A stretch of DNA of 62,122 bases. It comes from Bacteroidota bacterium (GTDB lineage Bacteria; Bacteroidota; Bacteroidia; Flavobacteriales_D; Crocinitomicaceae). Location of the stretch: assembly GCA_024280295.1 (NCBI GenBank), contig JAJRQK010000062.1, forward strand, positions 1-62,122. The letters run 5' to 3'. Of the stretch, positions 18,936 to 27,989 are shown one piece after another (positions within the stretch are counted from its first letter, which is position 1; every line of letters starts with the position of its first letter). The notes under the pieces were generated by a model. That model was not told the origin of the DNA and made no database searches. It worked only from the letters and a program-made list of their open reading frames with translations. Position numbers and translations under genes: made by a program.

Positions 18936-20267
18936 CTAAATCGAACCTTTTGCCTTTAATTCAAGGTATTTGTTGATTGTATTAATGGATAGTTCTTCAG
19001 GTAATGTCAGTACCGTTTGAATTCCGTTTTTTCTTAATTCTCTAGCAATTCTAGATTTTAAGGATATCATACGTTCAGCAACGGTTGATTGATAAACATC
19101 CTGAATGTTTTTGGAGGGTTTGTATGCTAAATCTTGTAAGTCACTGTTCTGGAAGAATATAACAACAAGCACATGCTTTTGATTGAGTCGGCGCAACATT
19201 GGAATTGCTCTTCGCATCGCAAATTCTGTTTCAAAATTGGTGAAAAGCATCAAAAGAGAGCGCGATTTAACCGTCCGTCGAATTGACTGGTAAAGAACAT
19301 CGTAATTGCCCTCTTTGTACATTGTACGCTGATTGAATAAGGACTCTTGGATCAAGCGCATTTGACTAGACCCTCTTTCTGCAGGAAGTAGTGTGCCGAT
19401 TTTATCTGAAAAAGTAATCAAACCTGCTTTATCTCCCTTTCGCAATGCAATATTTGAGAAAACTAAAGAAGAATTTATCGAATGGTCTAACAATGAAAGA
19501 TCATTGAATTCCATCTGCATACTTCGACTTTTATCGATTATACAGTAAATACTTTGTGATTTTTCTTCTTGGTACTGATTGACCATGAGTTCATTTCTTC
19601 GACTCGTGGCTTTCCAGTTAATCCATTTAGGCTCGTCTCCTTGTGTGTAGTTTTTTATTTGCTCGAACTCACTGTTGTTCCCAAGTCGCCGAATTTTCTT
19701 TATTCCAACACTTGTTTTTTGTTGTTGAAATACGAGTAATTCATACTTTTTCATCTGCAAAACTGATGGATAAACATCAACCTCTTGTGAAATCTCAATG
19801 TCAATTCTTCGAGATGCCATAAAGAAGATTGATCGCATAATGATAAATACATCCCCGAACTTAAATGACCCGCGTGATTTTGGTGTGAAAACGTAACTAA
19901 ATTCTTTACTTGAACCACCTGTTAATGTTCCATTTAGGACCGTCGAACGATCTTGCATTTCAACAGGGTACCCTTCGATCATGGTAAAGTTGATTACTTG
20001 AACAGTTTCATTTTTTACTGTTAGTAAAACAGGGTTGTCATCACCTAAATTTAGTCGTTCATTGACCTTTCTTTGAACGGATAAGGGTTCCTTCGAAGAA
20101 AAAACAAGCAGAACATCAATCAAGGTTAAGCCAAACATTGATGCCAAGACTACATTCGCGATAAATTGCATTGACGGGATAGTATATGCCATCACGTACA
20201 AGATGACCACAGCACCAAATACTGCAAAAAACCAACGGGTTAAATATATATTATGTAATGTCTTCAC
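18936..20267 (-). CDS. DUF58 domain protein (last gene of MoxR operon)
   Basis: 443 residues from GTG at 20267. Two N-terminal membrane helices (about 10-50) are followed by an immunoglobulin-like region and the DUF58 block EPKWINWKATSRRNELMVNQY, then a vWA-like domain with IIDKSRSMQ (a MIDAS-like DxSxS variant). DUF58 proteins act with MoxR AAA+ ATPases, probably in assembly of membrane or periplasmic complexes. The gene is 9 bp after moxR and ends the five-gene operon. Confidence 0.9.
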   Translation of the reverse strand: MKTLHNIYLTRWFFAVFGAVVILYVMAYTIPSMQFIANVVLASMFGLTLIDVLLVFSSKEPLSVQRKVNERLNLGDDNPVLLTVKNETVQVINFTMIEGYPVEMQDRSTVLNGTLTGGSSKEFSYVFTPKSRGSFKFGDVFIIMRSIFFMASRRIDIEISQEVDVYPSVLQMKKYELLVFQQQKTSVGIKKIRRLGNNSEFEQIKNYTQGDEPKWINWKATSRRNELMVNQYQEEKSQSIYCIIDKSRSMQMEFNDLSLLDHSINSSLVFSNIALRKGDKAGLITFSDKIGTLLPAERGSSQMRLIQESLFNQRTMYKEGNYDVLYQSIRRTVKSRSLLMLFTNFETEFAMRRAIPMLRRLNQKHVLVVIFFQNSDLQDLAYKPSKNIQDVYQSTVAERMISLKSRIARELRKNGIQTVLTLPEELSINTINKYLELKAKGSI

Positions 20268-20276
20268 TGAATGCGA

Positions 20277-21431
20277 TTATCTTGGAACCTCGATTGTTTT
20301 TACAATTTCTTCAACAACATCTTCTACTCTAACACCTTCCATTTCCGCCTCTGGAGTTAGAATAAGTCTATGATTCATAACGTGAACCGTCACATATTGA
20401 ATGTCCTCTGGAGTAACAAAATCTCTACCTCTAATAGCAGCTATTGCTTTTGCAGCACGAATAATTGACAATGATGCTCTTGGCGATCCTCCTAAGTAGA
20501 TTTTACCATGATTTCTTGTCTTGTGTGTAATCGCTGCGATGTATTTAATGAGGTTATCCTCGACGATTATCTTTTCAACAGTCGATTGAATTTTCTCAAT
20601 GTCATTCGCTGAAAATACGGCAACTATATCATCCAGTGTTGGAGTTTTAATGTTGTTTTTATAGCGATGTAAGATCTGCTCTTCCTCATGCAATTCTGGA
20701 TAATCAATTCTAATTTTGAATAAAAACCGATCCAGTTGCGCTTCTGGTAGGTTGTAAGTCCCTTCCTGATCAATCGGATTTTGTGTTGCAACAATCAAAA
20801 ATGGGAAATCCATTTTATAGCATTCACCATCGTAGGTGATTTGTCGTTCCTCCATTACTTCAAACAAAGCCGCTTGCGTTTTTGCAGGTGCACGGTTGAT
20901 CTCATCAATCAAGACAATGTTAGAGAAAATAGGTCCTTTCTTAAATGTAAACGTAGTGTCTTTCATATTGAAAACGGAAGTCCCAATCACATCAGAAGGC
21001 ATCATGTCTGGAGTAAACTGAATTCTCGAAAAATCAACATTCAAGGACTTAGCTAATACTTTAGCAGAGAGAGTTTTCGCAACACCCGGAACTCCTTCGA
21101 GCAAAATGTGCCCATTCGAGAAAATCCCAGTCATTAATAAATCCACCATTTCAACTTGTCCGATAATGTATTTTGCTAATTCGTTTCTAACATCATTGAC
21201 TTTTTGAGCCACCCATAACAATTCTGTATTCTTTCGCTCAAAACCATACGATTCAGGAGTTTGAGTTGGATTTCCCGTCGGAATTTCAGTATTTACACTT
21301 CCCACTTTTGGAGTGACAACTTCCTCAACTGACTCCTCTTTTGGAGTTTTATTCGTTTCGTCATTCGTTGGCATATAAGACGAGTGCTCGTCTTTCTTCT
21401 CTGGGTTCTCAGGGTTGTTTTCGTTTATCAT
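20277..21431 (-). CDS. MoxR-family AAA+ ATPase
   Basis: 384 residues. An acidic, low-complexity N-terminal extension (~65 residues) precedes the AAA+ core: Walker A EGVPGVAKT, Walker B LIDEINRAPAKTQAALFEVMEERQIT, sensor ATQNPIDQEGTYNLPEAQLDRF. MoxR ATPases are chaperone-like and work with vWA/DUF58 partners; the partner DUF58 gene is next in the operon. The start ATG overlaps the end of the DUF4350 gene by 4 bp. Confidence 0.93.
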   Translation of the reverse strand: MINENNPENPEKKDEHSSYMPTNDETNKTPKEESVEEVVTPKVGSVNTEIPTGNPTQTPESYGFERKNTELLWVAQKVNDVRNELAKYIIGQVEMVDLLMTGIFSNGHILLEGVPGVAKTLSAKVLAKSLNVDFSRIQFTPDMMPSDVIGTSVFNMKDTTFTFKKGPIFSNIVLIDEINRAPAKTQAALFEVMEERQITYDGECYKMDFPFLIVATQNPIDQEGTYNLPEAQLDRFLFKIRIDYPELHEEEQILHRYKNNIKTPTLDDIVAVFSANDIEKIQSTVEKIIVEDNLIKYIAAITHKTRNHGKIYLGGSPRASLSIIRAAKAIAAIRGRDFVTPEDIQYVTVHVMNHRLILTPEAEMEGVRVEDVVEEIVKTIEVPR

Positions 21432-23134
21432 AATTCGTGGGTATGAAGTTTGGACACAAAGCGTTCGAACTGTTTACGATCGAAATTGCTTAAGTCCCAA
21501 TAATTAATAATCAGCGAGTTGTTGTTTCTAAATGTAATAATTACACCCGTTTTTCGGCTCTCTACATTGAGTAAGTCAGAGCGATAAAACTCTTTTTTTC
21601 GTGCAAATGCAGTGTAATGGGTGATTCTTTCTTTGGTAATCACCAAATATGGTTTTGAAAGTCGAAGAATTCCTAATAGCAGTAGAAGTGATCCAAGTGG
21701 CCACATCACAATTCCAACTCCAGTACCACTCACCAAAAGATACAAACCAACCAGTATCAATGTTATGCCTGTTAAAATAAACAGAGAAGGAAGCCACATT
21801 GAGCGTTTAAAGACCATTTCTTGCGATTGCAAACGTGCATTAAAATCATCTGAGATAATTCCAACCCGACGATAAAATTGATATTTCTTTTTGGTAATTT
21901 CAGCTACGAATTGCTCAGAAACACTGCTCGCTTCTTTGGTTTCATAAGCTTTAATCAATTTTTTTATCTCTTGAAGTTCGGTATTACTTTTTTCCGCAAG
22001 AATTTCAAGCTCTCGATCTCCTTCACGATGATTGAGATCAACAAAAAAGTAGCGATGTACAGTATCATAAAAGTTTTTCCGTTGAACTTGAAGAAGTCCA
22101 TAAGGATTCCGTTTCGAGAAATAAATGGAAGTGATTGTTGCTGCAAAGGCCAAGGTCATGTCCTTTCGCTTTGGAATAAACGGGACAACCGGGCGAATTC
22201 GTTTTGATCTAAAGATGATAAATAAAATCAATCCAAATATCGTCAATAAAAGTGCTATTAGTAAGGTTGGGTTTTCAAAAATTAGCTGAAAATAACTATC
22301 GTCTTTCTTTAAGTCTGCTCCACTTTGATCATCTGTATCGTAATTGCCATAATCATCCGAACGTCTCCCCAACTCAAGCATGTAGATGTTGTTATCCTTT
22401 GGTAAGTTATTCAAGCAATAAGCTGAATATTTGAATCCAGGTGTGCGTTTTACTTGATAATTCTGAAACATACTCGGTGTAGCATGAAGGTAAATGTATC
22501 CATCGCCATGATTTACACGTACAAAATTAGGCATCTCCATAAATGATGAAAGTCCAATATACTCTTCGTCAAATGAAATTTCTCCAAAGGCCCACCAGTC
22601 TTTCGCAATGGTATCATTTTGAAAGATGTTAATCATATTGAACTTCTTATTATCCACAAAAACATTTACCTCTTCATCATAATCTGAGCGATATTCAAAG
22701 GATGTAAAGAGTTTAGGAAATAAGTTTTCAGTTAGGTTATCAAACGCAAGAAATAGTTGAGAACCCTCATAGACATCGCTTAATATGGAATCCATTTCAG
22801 AACTCTTGAGTTGGAAGATATTTCCAACAAACATATATGTCTTAGGCGATTCATCTGCATCAGTTATAGAGTCTAGTTCAATCCCGTCTTTAACGATTTC
22901 AATGCGATTATTCGTGTCGAGGTGCGATTGCACAAGAGATGTAAACAAGTACAACCCAAGTGGATTTTTGTCATCAAGTTGATACTTTTTGTTCCAATTA
23001 TCCGATACAAACGATTGACGTTTTGCTGGATCATTTGGATTACTTGGGTTATCTCCTGAAGAGAATAGCCAGACCATCAACAGCATAAAACCGATGATTC
23101 CGAAGATCATTCCTACTTTGCCTTGTTTACTCAT
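21428..23134 (-). CDS. DUF4350 domain membrane protein
   Basis: 568 residues. An N-terminal helix (7-25) is followed by a periplasmic DUF4350 domain (about 45-275), a membrane helix (LLIALLLTIFGLILFIIF), a cytoplasmic helical region, a second hydrophobic hairpin (~445-495) and a C-terminal domain (YLVITKERITHYTAFARKKE onward) that looks like a bacterial PH domain. The function is unknown; in this operon type it probably forms part of the membrane complex served by MoxR. It overlaps the gene before and after by 8 and 4 bp. Confidence 0.85.
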   Translation of the reverse strand: MSKQGKVGMIFGIIGFMLLMVWLFSSGDNPSNPNDPAKRQSFVSDNWNKKYQLDDKNPLGLYLFTSLVQSHLDTNNRIEIVKDGIELDSITDADESPKTYMFVGNIFQLKSSEMDSILSDVYEGSQLFLAFDNLTENLFPKLFTSFEYRSDYDEEVNVFVDNKKFNMINIFQNDTIAKDWWAFGEISFDEEYIGLSSFMEMPNFVRVNHGDGYIYLHATPSMFQNYQVKRTPGFKYSAYCLNNLPKDNNIYMLELGRRSDDYGNYDTDDQSGADLKKDDSYFQLIFENPTLLIALLLTIFGLILFIIFRSKRIRPVVPFIPKRKDMTLAFAATITSIYFSKRNPYGLLQVQRKNFYDTVHRYFFVDLNHREGDRELEILAEKSNTELQEIKKLIKAYETKEASSVSEQFVAEITKKKYQFYRRVGIISDDFNARLQSQEMVFKRSMWLPSLFILTGITLILVGLYLLVSGTGVGIVMWPLGSLLLLLGILRLSKPYLVITKERITHYTAFARKKEFYRSDLLNVESRKTGVIITFRNNNSLIINYWDLSNFDRKQFERFVSKLHTHEL

Positions 23135-24014
23135 TTCCTGGTTCCAAGGATTGATAATAATTCTCTAATGTTGGACGAAGTGTTTCAAACACCTCTTTAT
23201 CGATTTCATATTCACCGTACCAAATGAGGTCGTAAATACGAACGCACTCAGCAAATTTATGGCGGTTAGGCCGCTGACTCATCTCAAGAAGGTAGTGATG
23301 GTTTGTTTTGTCCTTTTTCCAGTGAACCCATGATTTTCGAATCAACTCTTTGAGAATGAACGTGAAATAAATCCGAACGCACTCTCGATAATCGCCTCTT
23401 TCCATGGCAGCCTCAAGCCGCAATTCCAGCTCTGTTTTACTAACCACTTCAGGGTTCCAATCGTTTTCAACATCAACAATTACCTTCTGATTTGGTGGTT
23501 TCACGTTCTTAAAGATCAAATAAGCAATAAGAAGTACAGCGGCTGCAATTAGGATGAATAGAAGAACCTTCCAAATCCCCCAACCAGAAATGTCTGGAGC
23601 ATCAAGATCTAAATCAGGTGTAGAAATGTCAGGTGCGTCAATATCAGGTAATTCAATAGGTTTTGGCGGAGCAACATTAGGGTCATATTTAACTGTTCCG
23701 TTTCCCCCACCACGATCAAAGCCTTGATAGCGTTCTTGTCGATCACGCTGAATTTGCTGAGGACTATAATTGAGTCCACGTGACCCCCCATAATTTCCAC
23801 TGGTGAATGAATCGTCATCATCATCCATTTCCGCGGGATAAGATCCAAACCAATCATCGGGACCTTTATAACCTTCTTTCTTGCGATAATCTAGGTAATC
23901 TTTCTCTGATTTCCAGGTTGTAGTTTTTTTATCATCAGAGCCTCCTTGAGCAGAAACCAATAGCGGAAAAATAAACAAAGCGATATAGAGAATCCATTTA
24001 CTCAAAATCGACAC
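23127..24014 (-). CDS. DUF4129 domain membrane protein
   Basis: 295 residues from GTG at 24014. There is a signal peptide (MSILSKWILYIALFIFPLLVSAQ) shorter than 25 residues, a Gly/Asp-rich periplasmic region, one membrane helix (about 150-170: VLLFILIAAAVLLIAYLIF) and a C-terminal cytoplasmic DUF4129 region with RLEAAMERGDYRECVRIYF and HHYLLEM. DUF4129 proteins occur with MoxR/DUF58 and SpoIIM-like genes. It overlaps the SpoIIM-like gene by 17 bp and the DUF4350 gene by 8 bp. Confidence 0.85.
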   Translation of the reverse strand: MSILSKWILYIALFIFPLLVSAQGGSDDKKTTTWKSEKDYLDYRKKEGYKGPDDWFGSYPAEMDDDDDSFTSGNYGGSRGLNYSPQQIQRDRQERYQGFDRGGGNGTVKYDPNVAPPKPIELPDIDAPDISTPDLDLDAPDISGWGIWKVLLFILIAAAVLLIAYLIFKNVKPPNQKVIVDVENDWNPEVVSKTELELRLEAAMERGDYRECVRIYFTFILKELIRKSWVHWKKDKTNHHYLLEMSQRPNRHKFAECVRIYDLIWYGEYEIDKEVFETLRPTLENYYQSLEPGNE

Positions 24015-25917
24015 TCGTTTCTTTTGTTCTACTTCGCTTACCGAATTTTTTAAATGCGTTCTTCAACCCGTTCGCCTCTGTTTTTTCAAGTTCAGAATAA
24101 TAGCCAAATGACATTGTTATGAACAACAGTGGCAGAATAAAGAGCATGAATAAAACGTAAATCAACTGTCTTAAGACATTCGCCCAAAACATGTAATCAT
24201 CCGTATATATTTGAGCGATTCGCTTGGTGAAATCAGCAACCATGTCAAGGAAATCTCGCATTATTGGCTCATTCGACCAGCCATCGTTTATACTGAACAC
24301 AAATGCGATAGGTTGCATTAAGACTGCGGTAAACCCAATCAAGATAAGTAGTACAAGCAGAGATTTCCCATAATGTTGCGCACTGTACTTAAATCCCCGC
24401 TTAAACCGGACTCCGAACTTTTCATCACCCAACCCTGCAGCAGCACTATTTAACATGAAAAATGGAATGATAAATACAGCCAAAAGCAATGCCCACAATG
24501 GAAGCGTCATAATGATAATCATCAAAAACATGTTTGTAAGCCAAATACCGAGCAGGCGTTTTTTTGCGAATTGGAAAAAACTTTGCCAAGAAAAGGCTTC
24601 CCCCAGTGTTTTAATACTCCAAAAAACTGCGGTGAACATAAGTGCAAATATGAATGTCCACGCAACGACCATGAAAATGTCTTGCATGGTGTGATATCCA
24701 TAACCGATCATTAGTTCGAGTTGCGCCGACCAATCATACCAATATTGAGTTTGTTGGAGGTCATAATGATTGAGATCTTGAAGCCAAACCGCAATAATAA
24801 TAAGTGGAAAAACAATCAAGAAAATAACGGGCATAAATTTTTTGAATTGAAGACGATACATGCGAAATGAATCCGCAATAATATCTCCAACAGACCTAAT
24901 TTTATCGAAACTAAATGTTGTTTTAGGTTTAAAGTTCTCTACCGGTTCTTGATGGACGAGATCAGGATATTTTCGTGCGACATAAATAGGATAGAATACA
25001 TAGAAAAATAAGATCAATGCAAATGAAAACAGGATAATTGCCCATTTAGACCAATCTGGAAGAATTTGATAATTGGCAGTAACAAAACTTTCCAAGAAAC
25101 CCGCAGCGATTATAAATGGAACGAGACTTAGCATTATTTTAAGTCCACGTTTAGTGGATAACTGCAACGATTGAATTCGTGTATAACTTTTGGGAAATAG
25201 CAATCCATTTCCGGCGGTAATTCCAGCTCCTCCAGCTAACACAATTGCAGAAATTTCGAAGGCTCCGTGAATCCAAATTCCTAAAAAACTAGTGATCAAC
25301 AGCCCTTTAGTATGAAAGAAGTATTGGAATGTTCCCAACATAACTCCATTATAAAACATGAGCATGTGAGTTCCTAATGTGAAGAAAAAACCAACGAAAA
25401 AGGTAAGAAATGCAACCTTTAGATTGTTTGTGGTAATATTGATAAACATGGCCATCTGGTGATCATCTTCATAGATTGCTAGTGGATTTTGGTTTGCAAT
25501 ATTTTGATTTGTCACATCAACATACCCTTGTCCAAGAACAACCGAGGCAAAATTAGGATCTAAGTGCGTTGTTACTACTCCAATTAGCGTGTAAATCATA
25601 AATGCAACGAGCGCAAAAAGCAAGTTCTTTCTTGATCTATATATCTCAAGAGGCAATGAAACCTTCCAAACGGTAATAAATTTTTTAAGCGATTCCCCTT
25701 TCTGTTTATGAACACCCGTAAAAACTCGTTGAGCCAATTGGTTGAGATAAACCCGAACAGTCCTGCGTCTGTAAAATGTTTGGGCATAGCTCAAATCATC
25801 AGTAATATCCATGTACAAATCACTCAGTTCCTCAGGGTCTTGAGATTGTGACTCATACAGTTGTTCAAAGCGATTCCACTTCTTCTTATTTTGCTTTATA
25901 AAGGAGGTTTCTTTCAA
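23998..25917 (-). CDS. Stage II sporulation protein M-like membrane protein with long C-terminal membrane module
   Basis: 639 residues from TTG at 25917; upstream codons contain no ATG before the in-frame stop, and the N-terminus KETSFIKQNKKKWNRFEQLY is typical of the family. Residues ~1-330 are the SpoIIM-like domain with the hallmark HGAFEISAIVLAGGAGITAGNGL. Residues ~335-639 add a second set of five or more membrane helices, about twice the usual family length, which suggests a fusion of two neighbouring genes. It is the first gene of the operon; no RDD-family gene, a common partner, is present. Confidence 0.85.
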   Translation of the reverse strand: MKETSFIKQNKKKWNRFEQLYESQSQDPEELSDLYMDITDDLSYAQTFYRRRTVRVYLNQLAQRVFTGVHKQKGESLKKFITVWKVSLPLEIYRSRKNLLFALVAFMIYTLIGVVTTHLDPNFASVVLGQGYVDVTNQNIANQNPLAIYEDDHQMAMFINITTNNLKVAFLTFFVGFFFTLGTHMLMFYNGVMLGTFQYFFHTKGLLITSFLGIWIHGAFEISAIVLAGGAGITAGNGLLFPKSYTRIQSLQLSTKRGLKIMLSLVPFIIAAGFLESFVTANYQILPDWSKWAIILFSFALILFFYVFYPIYVARKYPDLVHQEPVENFKPKTTFSFDKIRSVGDIIADSFRMYRLQFKKFMPVIFLIVFPLIIIAVWLQDLNHYDLQQTQYWYDWSAQLELMIGYGYHTMQDIFMVVAWTFIFALMFTAVFWSIKTLGEAFSWQSFFQFAKKRLLGIWLTNMFLMIIIMTLPLWALLLAVFIIPFFMLNSAAAGLGDEKFGVRFKRGFKYSAQHYGKSLLVLLILIGFTAVLMQPIAFVFSINDGWSNEPIMRDFLDMVADFTKRIAQIYTDDYMFWANVLRQLIYVLFMLFILPLLFITMSFGYYSELEKTEANGLKNAFKKFGKRSRTKETSVDFE

Positions 25918-26313
25918 TCTATTTTGATCATTCCGTTGTAGGGGTAGTAAATATAACGGAATTAAATTACGATCTCGGATTTAGGGATGGGAAATGCGGT
26001 TGATTTTAACAAAAAAAGATGGCGAGGTAGTTATGACATAAAGTCGCAAGGATGGGTTTGAAGGTGAAGGATAGTTTACTGTTAGGGAGTAATGAGGCTT
26101 GTGCTAGGTTGGAATTTTTTAATTGCTTACGCAATTGGTTCAGAATAACTCTGTGGTTGGGGTTTTGATTGAAAATTAATCAAAAACCACTAAGGCACAA
26201 GGTTGGGTTTTAATATGATCGTAGGTTAGTGTTAGGGTGTGATAAACTGTTCTCGTCGAGAATTTCCATCGTTGCAGACTATAACTACCTAACAAGCGGA
26301 ACTAATTGACATT
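25918..26313. other. Intergenic region, no gene seen
   Basis: About 396 bp separate the start of the SpoIIM-like operon from the 3' end of the anti-sigma gene. I find no ORF. Two short imperfect inverted repeats are visible (26161-26170 with 26178-26188; AATTGC ttac GCAATT at about 26121-26136), plus a CCACTAAGGCACAAGG stretch (26187-26202). The promoter of the SpoIIM-like operon should be here. Confidence 0.4.
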
Positions 26314-27315
26314 TTACTTATGTTTCTTTCTCATAAATTCGAATCGACCGACTTTGAGGAAAAACCCACCACCTTGTGTTTCGGTTGCTTTTGCTGTCTT
26401 AAACTCAACTTCTGGTTTAATTCTTCGGTTTATTCGCGAAGTAACTCCTTGAATCGGGTCTGTCATGTATTCATAACCCGTAGATGCAATATCATTTCCA
26501 TTGTTGATTTCGTTTTCTGAAATATTGGGTAAGGTGCGAGAGATGGGTTGTAATTCAAAACCTTCTAACGAATGAACAAGAGTTCGTGCATCTCGCTTTT
26601 TTAAGGATGCAATTGTTGATCGTTCGTAGTTACCCTCAGCAGGGATCGATTGATGTATTTGAGCTACTAACTTATCATTACTATTCACATTTGCAACATC
26701 CGCTGCAACCTCATTTTTGTCTTCAGCGTACAGTGTTAGATTATTTTCCTCCTCTTTCTCAGTCTTATCACTTGGCACTTCCTTATCAATAGTTGCATGC
26801 GAGGAAGTTTCTTCAAATTGATCATTCGTTAGCAAGAAAAAGGCAATGAGAACACTTGCCGCAGCAGCCATTACGATATACGGCCAAAAATTTACGCCTT
26901 TACGCTTAAGGCCTTCTTTATCATCGTAAAGAACATTTAAATCTGGCTTGATTGTAACAGCACCAAAATAGTTACGATCTTTTTCTAGTTCAGGGTTATG
27001 TGTAATAAGAACGTCCAATTCCGAAATTTTTTGGTCAGAAAGAAGCCCCTCACTTTCTGCAATCATAAAGTATTCTGCATTGTTTAAAACAATTGGTTCG
27101 TTTTCATCGCTTTGCTTCAATTCTAACTTCTCCATTTGAGTTAGTTGATAATCATCCATTTCAAAAACGGGAAGTTCTTCATCATCCATTTTCAACTCCG
27201 GATTCTCTTCTAAAAACGCAAGTAATAAGGCAGTGTCCTCCCCTCCTAAGTTCCCCTCTAGGTGATCGAGGTAAAAAGCCTCATAATTAAATATGCTAAT
27301 GCGTTCGGGTTTCAT
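26314..27315 (-). CDS. Probable anti-sigma factor, single-pass membrane protein
   Basis: 333 residues; no named family recognised. An acidic cytoplasmic N-terminal part (1-145) with repeated FLEENPEL-like and NPELEKD segments is followed by one membrane helix (about 149-166, IVMAAAASVLIAFFLL) and a periplasmic C-terminal half. It overlaps the upstream ECF sigma gene by 4 bp (ATGA), the typical arrangement of a sigma/anti-sigma pair. The repeated helical motif around 24-45 and 95-115 may be the sigma-binding part. Function rests on this context. Confidence 0.65.
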   Translation of the reverse strand: MKPERISIFNYEAFYLDHLEGNLGGEDTALLLAFLEENPELKMDDEELPVFEMDDYQLTQMEKLELKQSDENEPIVLNNAEYFMIAESEGLLSDQKISELDVLITHNPELEKDRNYFGAVTIKPDLNVLYDDKEGLKRKGVNFWPYIVMAAAASVLIAFFLLTNDQFEETSSHATIDKEVPSDKTEKEEENNLTLYAEDKNEVAADVANVNSNDKLVAQIHQSIPAEGNYERSTIASLKKRDARTLVHSLEGFELQPISRTLPNISENEINNGNDIASTGYEYMTDPIQGVTSRINRRIKPEVEFKTAKATETQGGGFFLKVGRFEFMRKKHK

Positions 27316-27794
27316 ATTACTACGTCTAATCGTTTTATGTATGTTTTTAATGCTTTTCTTGCTCGGAAAATATACACTTTCACTTGCGATTCACTCAAAT
27401 CGGTTATTTCTGCAATTTCAGTGTAATTATATCCTTCATAATCGCGGAGAAGGACTACTGTTTTTTGTATTTCAGGCAATCGCTCCAATGCCGACTGAAG
27501 CACTTCTCTCAAGCTAAACTCAATGGTTGGGGTACTCGATTGCTCTTGTGCATCTTGGATATCGCCTGATCTTTTTTCTTTTTTCACCCAATCCACAATT
27601 GCATGGTAAGCTGTGGTGAATAAATAGGATTTCACTTTTTCATATTGAACATCTTCATGTTTTATCCAAACCTTGGTAAATGTCTCCTGCACAATATCCT
27701 TTGCCGACATCTCATTTCTGAGCTGTTTCATTGCGAACCGGAAGATATTATCCGAATATTCGTCAACTGCCAGGTTGTATTGTTTTGTAGTCAT
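27312..27794 (-). CDS. ECF-type RNA polymerase sigma factor
   Basis: 160 residues with regions 2 and 4 only, as in extracytoplasmic function sigma factors. Region 2 is visible as AKDIVQETFTKVWIKH and YLFTTAYHAIVDWVKKEKR; region 4 as LPEIQKTVVLLRDYEGYNYTE followed by the helix-turn-helix IAEITDLSESQVKVYIFRARKALK. It probably controls an envelope response and is restrained by the membrane protein encoded next. An ECF-like promoter is visible upstream, suggesting autoregulation. Confidence 0.92.
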   Translation of the reverse strand: MTTKQYNLAVDEYSDNIFRFAMKQLRNEMSAKDIVQETFTKVWIKHEDVQYEKVKSYLFTTAYHAIVDWVKKEKRSGDIQDAQEQSSTPTIEFSLREVLQSALERLPEIQKTVVLLRDYEGYNYTEIAEITDLSESQVKVYIFRARKALKTYIKRLDVVI

Positions 27795-27811
27795 TGTACC
27801 GTTTTCAGAGG

Positions 27812-27840
27812 TAAGACTTACAAGTTACAGAAAAGTTACA
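27812..27840 (-). promoter_or_regulatory. ECF-like promoter upstream of the sigma gene
   Basis: On the minus strand TGTAAC (27840-27835) and GTCTTA (27817-27812) are separated by 17 bp, resembling ECF -35 (AAC-containing) and -10 (GTC-containing) elements. The ATG lies 17 bp further on. A second TGTAAC sits 11 bp downstream of the first, giving a tandem repeat of CTGTAACTT. Autoregulation by the encoded sigma is inference. Confidence 0.45.
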
Positions 27841-27912
27841 GGGAAAGCGAAAAATAATTAGTTCAATTTAATAACACTGAGTTTAAGTGTGTTATTGGAA
27901 AATAATGTAAGT

Positions 27913-27962
27913 AATAATGGTAGGCATAGATATCTACCATTATACCTTCACCTACCATTATT
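27913..27962. repeat. Nested inverted repeats with three related arms
   Basis: The arm AATAATGGTAGG (27913-27924) is perfectly complementary to CCTACCATTATT (27951-27962). Its part TAATGGTAG (27915-27923) is also perfectly complementary to CTACCATTA (27934-27942). The two hairpins exclude each other. The site lies between the 3' end of the S74/T9SS operon and the start of the ECF sigma gene, both on the minus strand. It could be a terminator, a protein site or an RNA switch. Confidence 0.6.
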
Positions 27963-27989
27963 GTTTTGGTCATAGAAATTGACCAGCAA

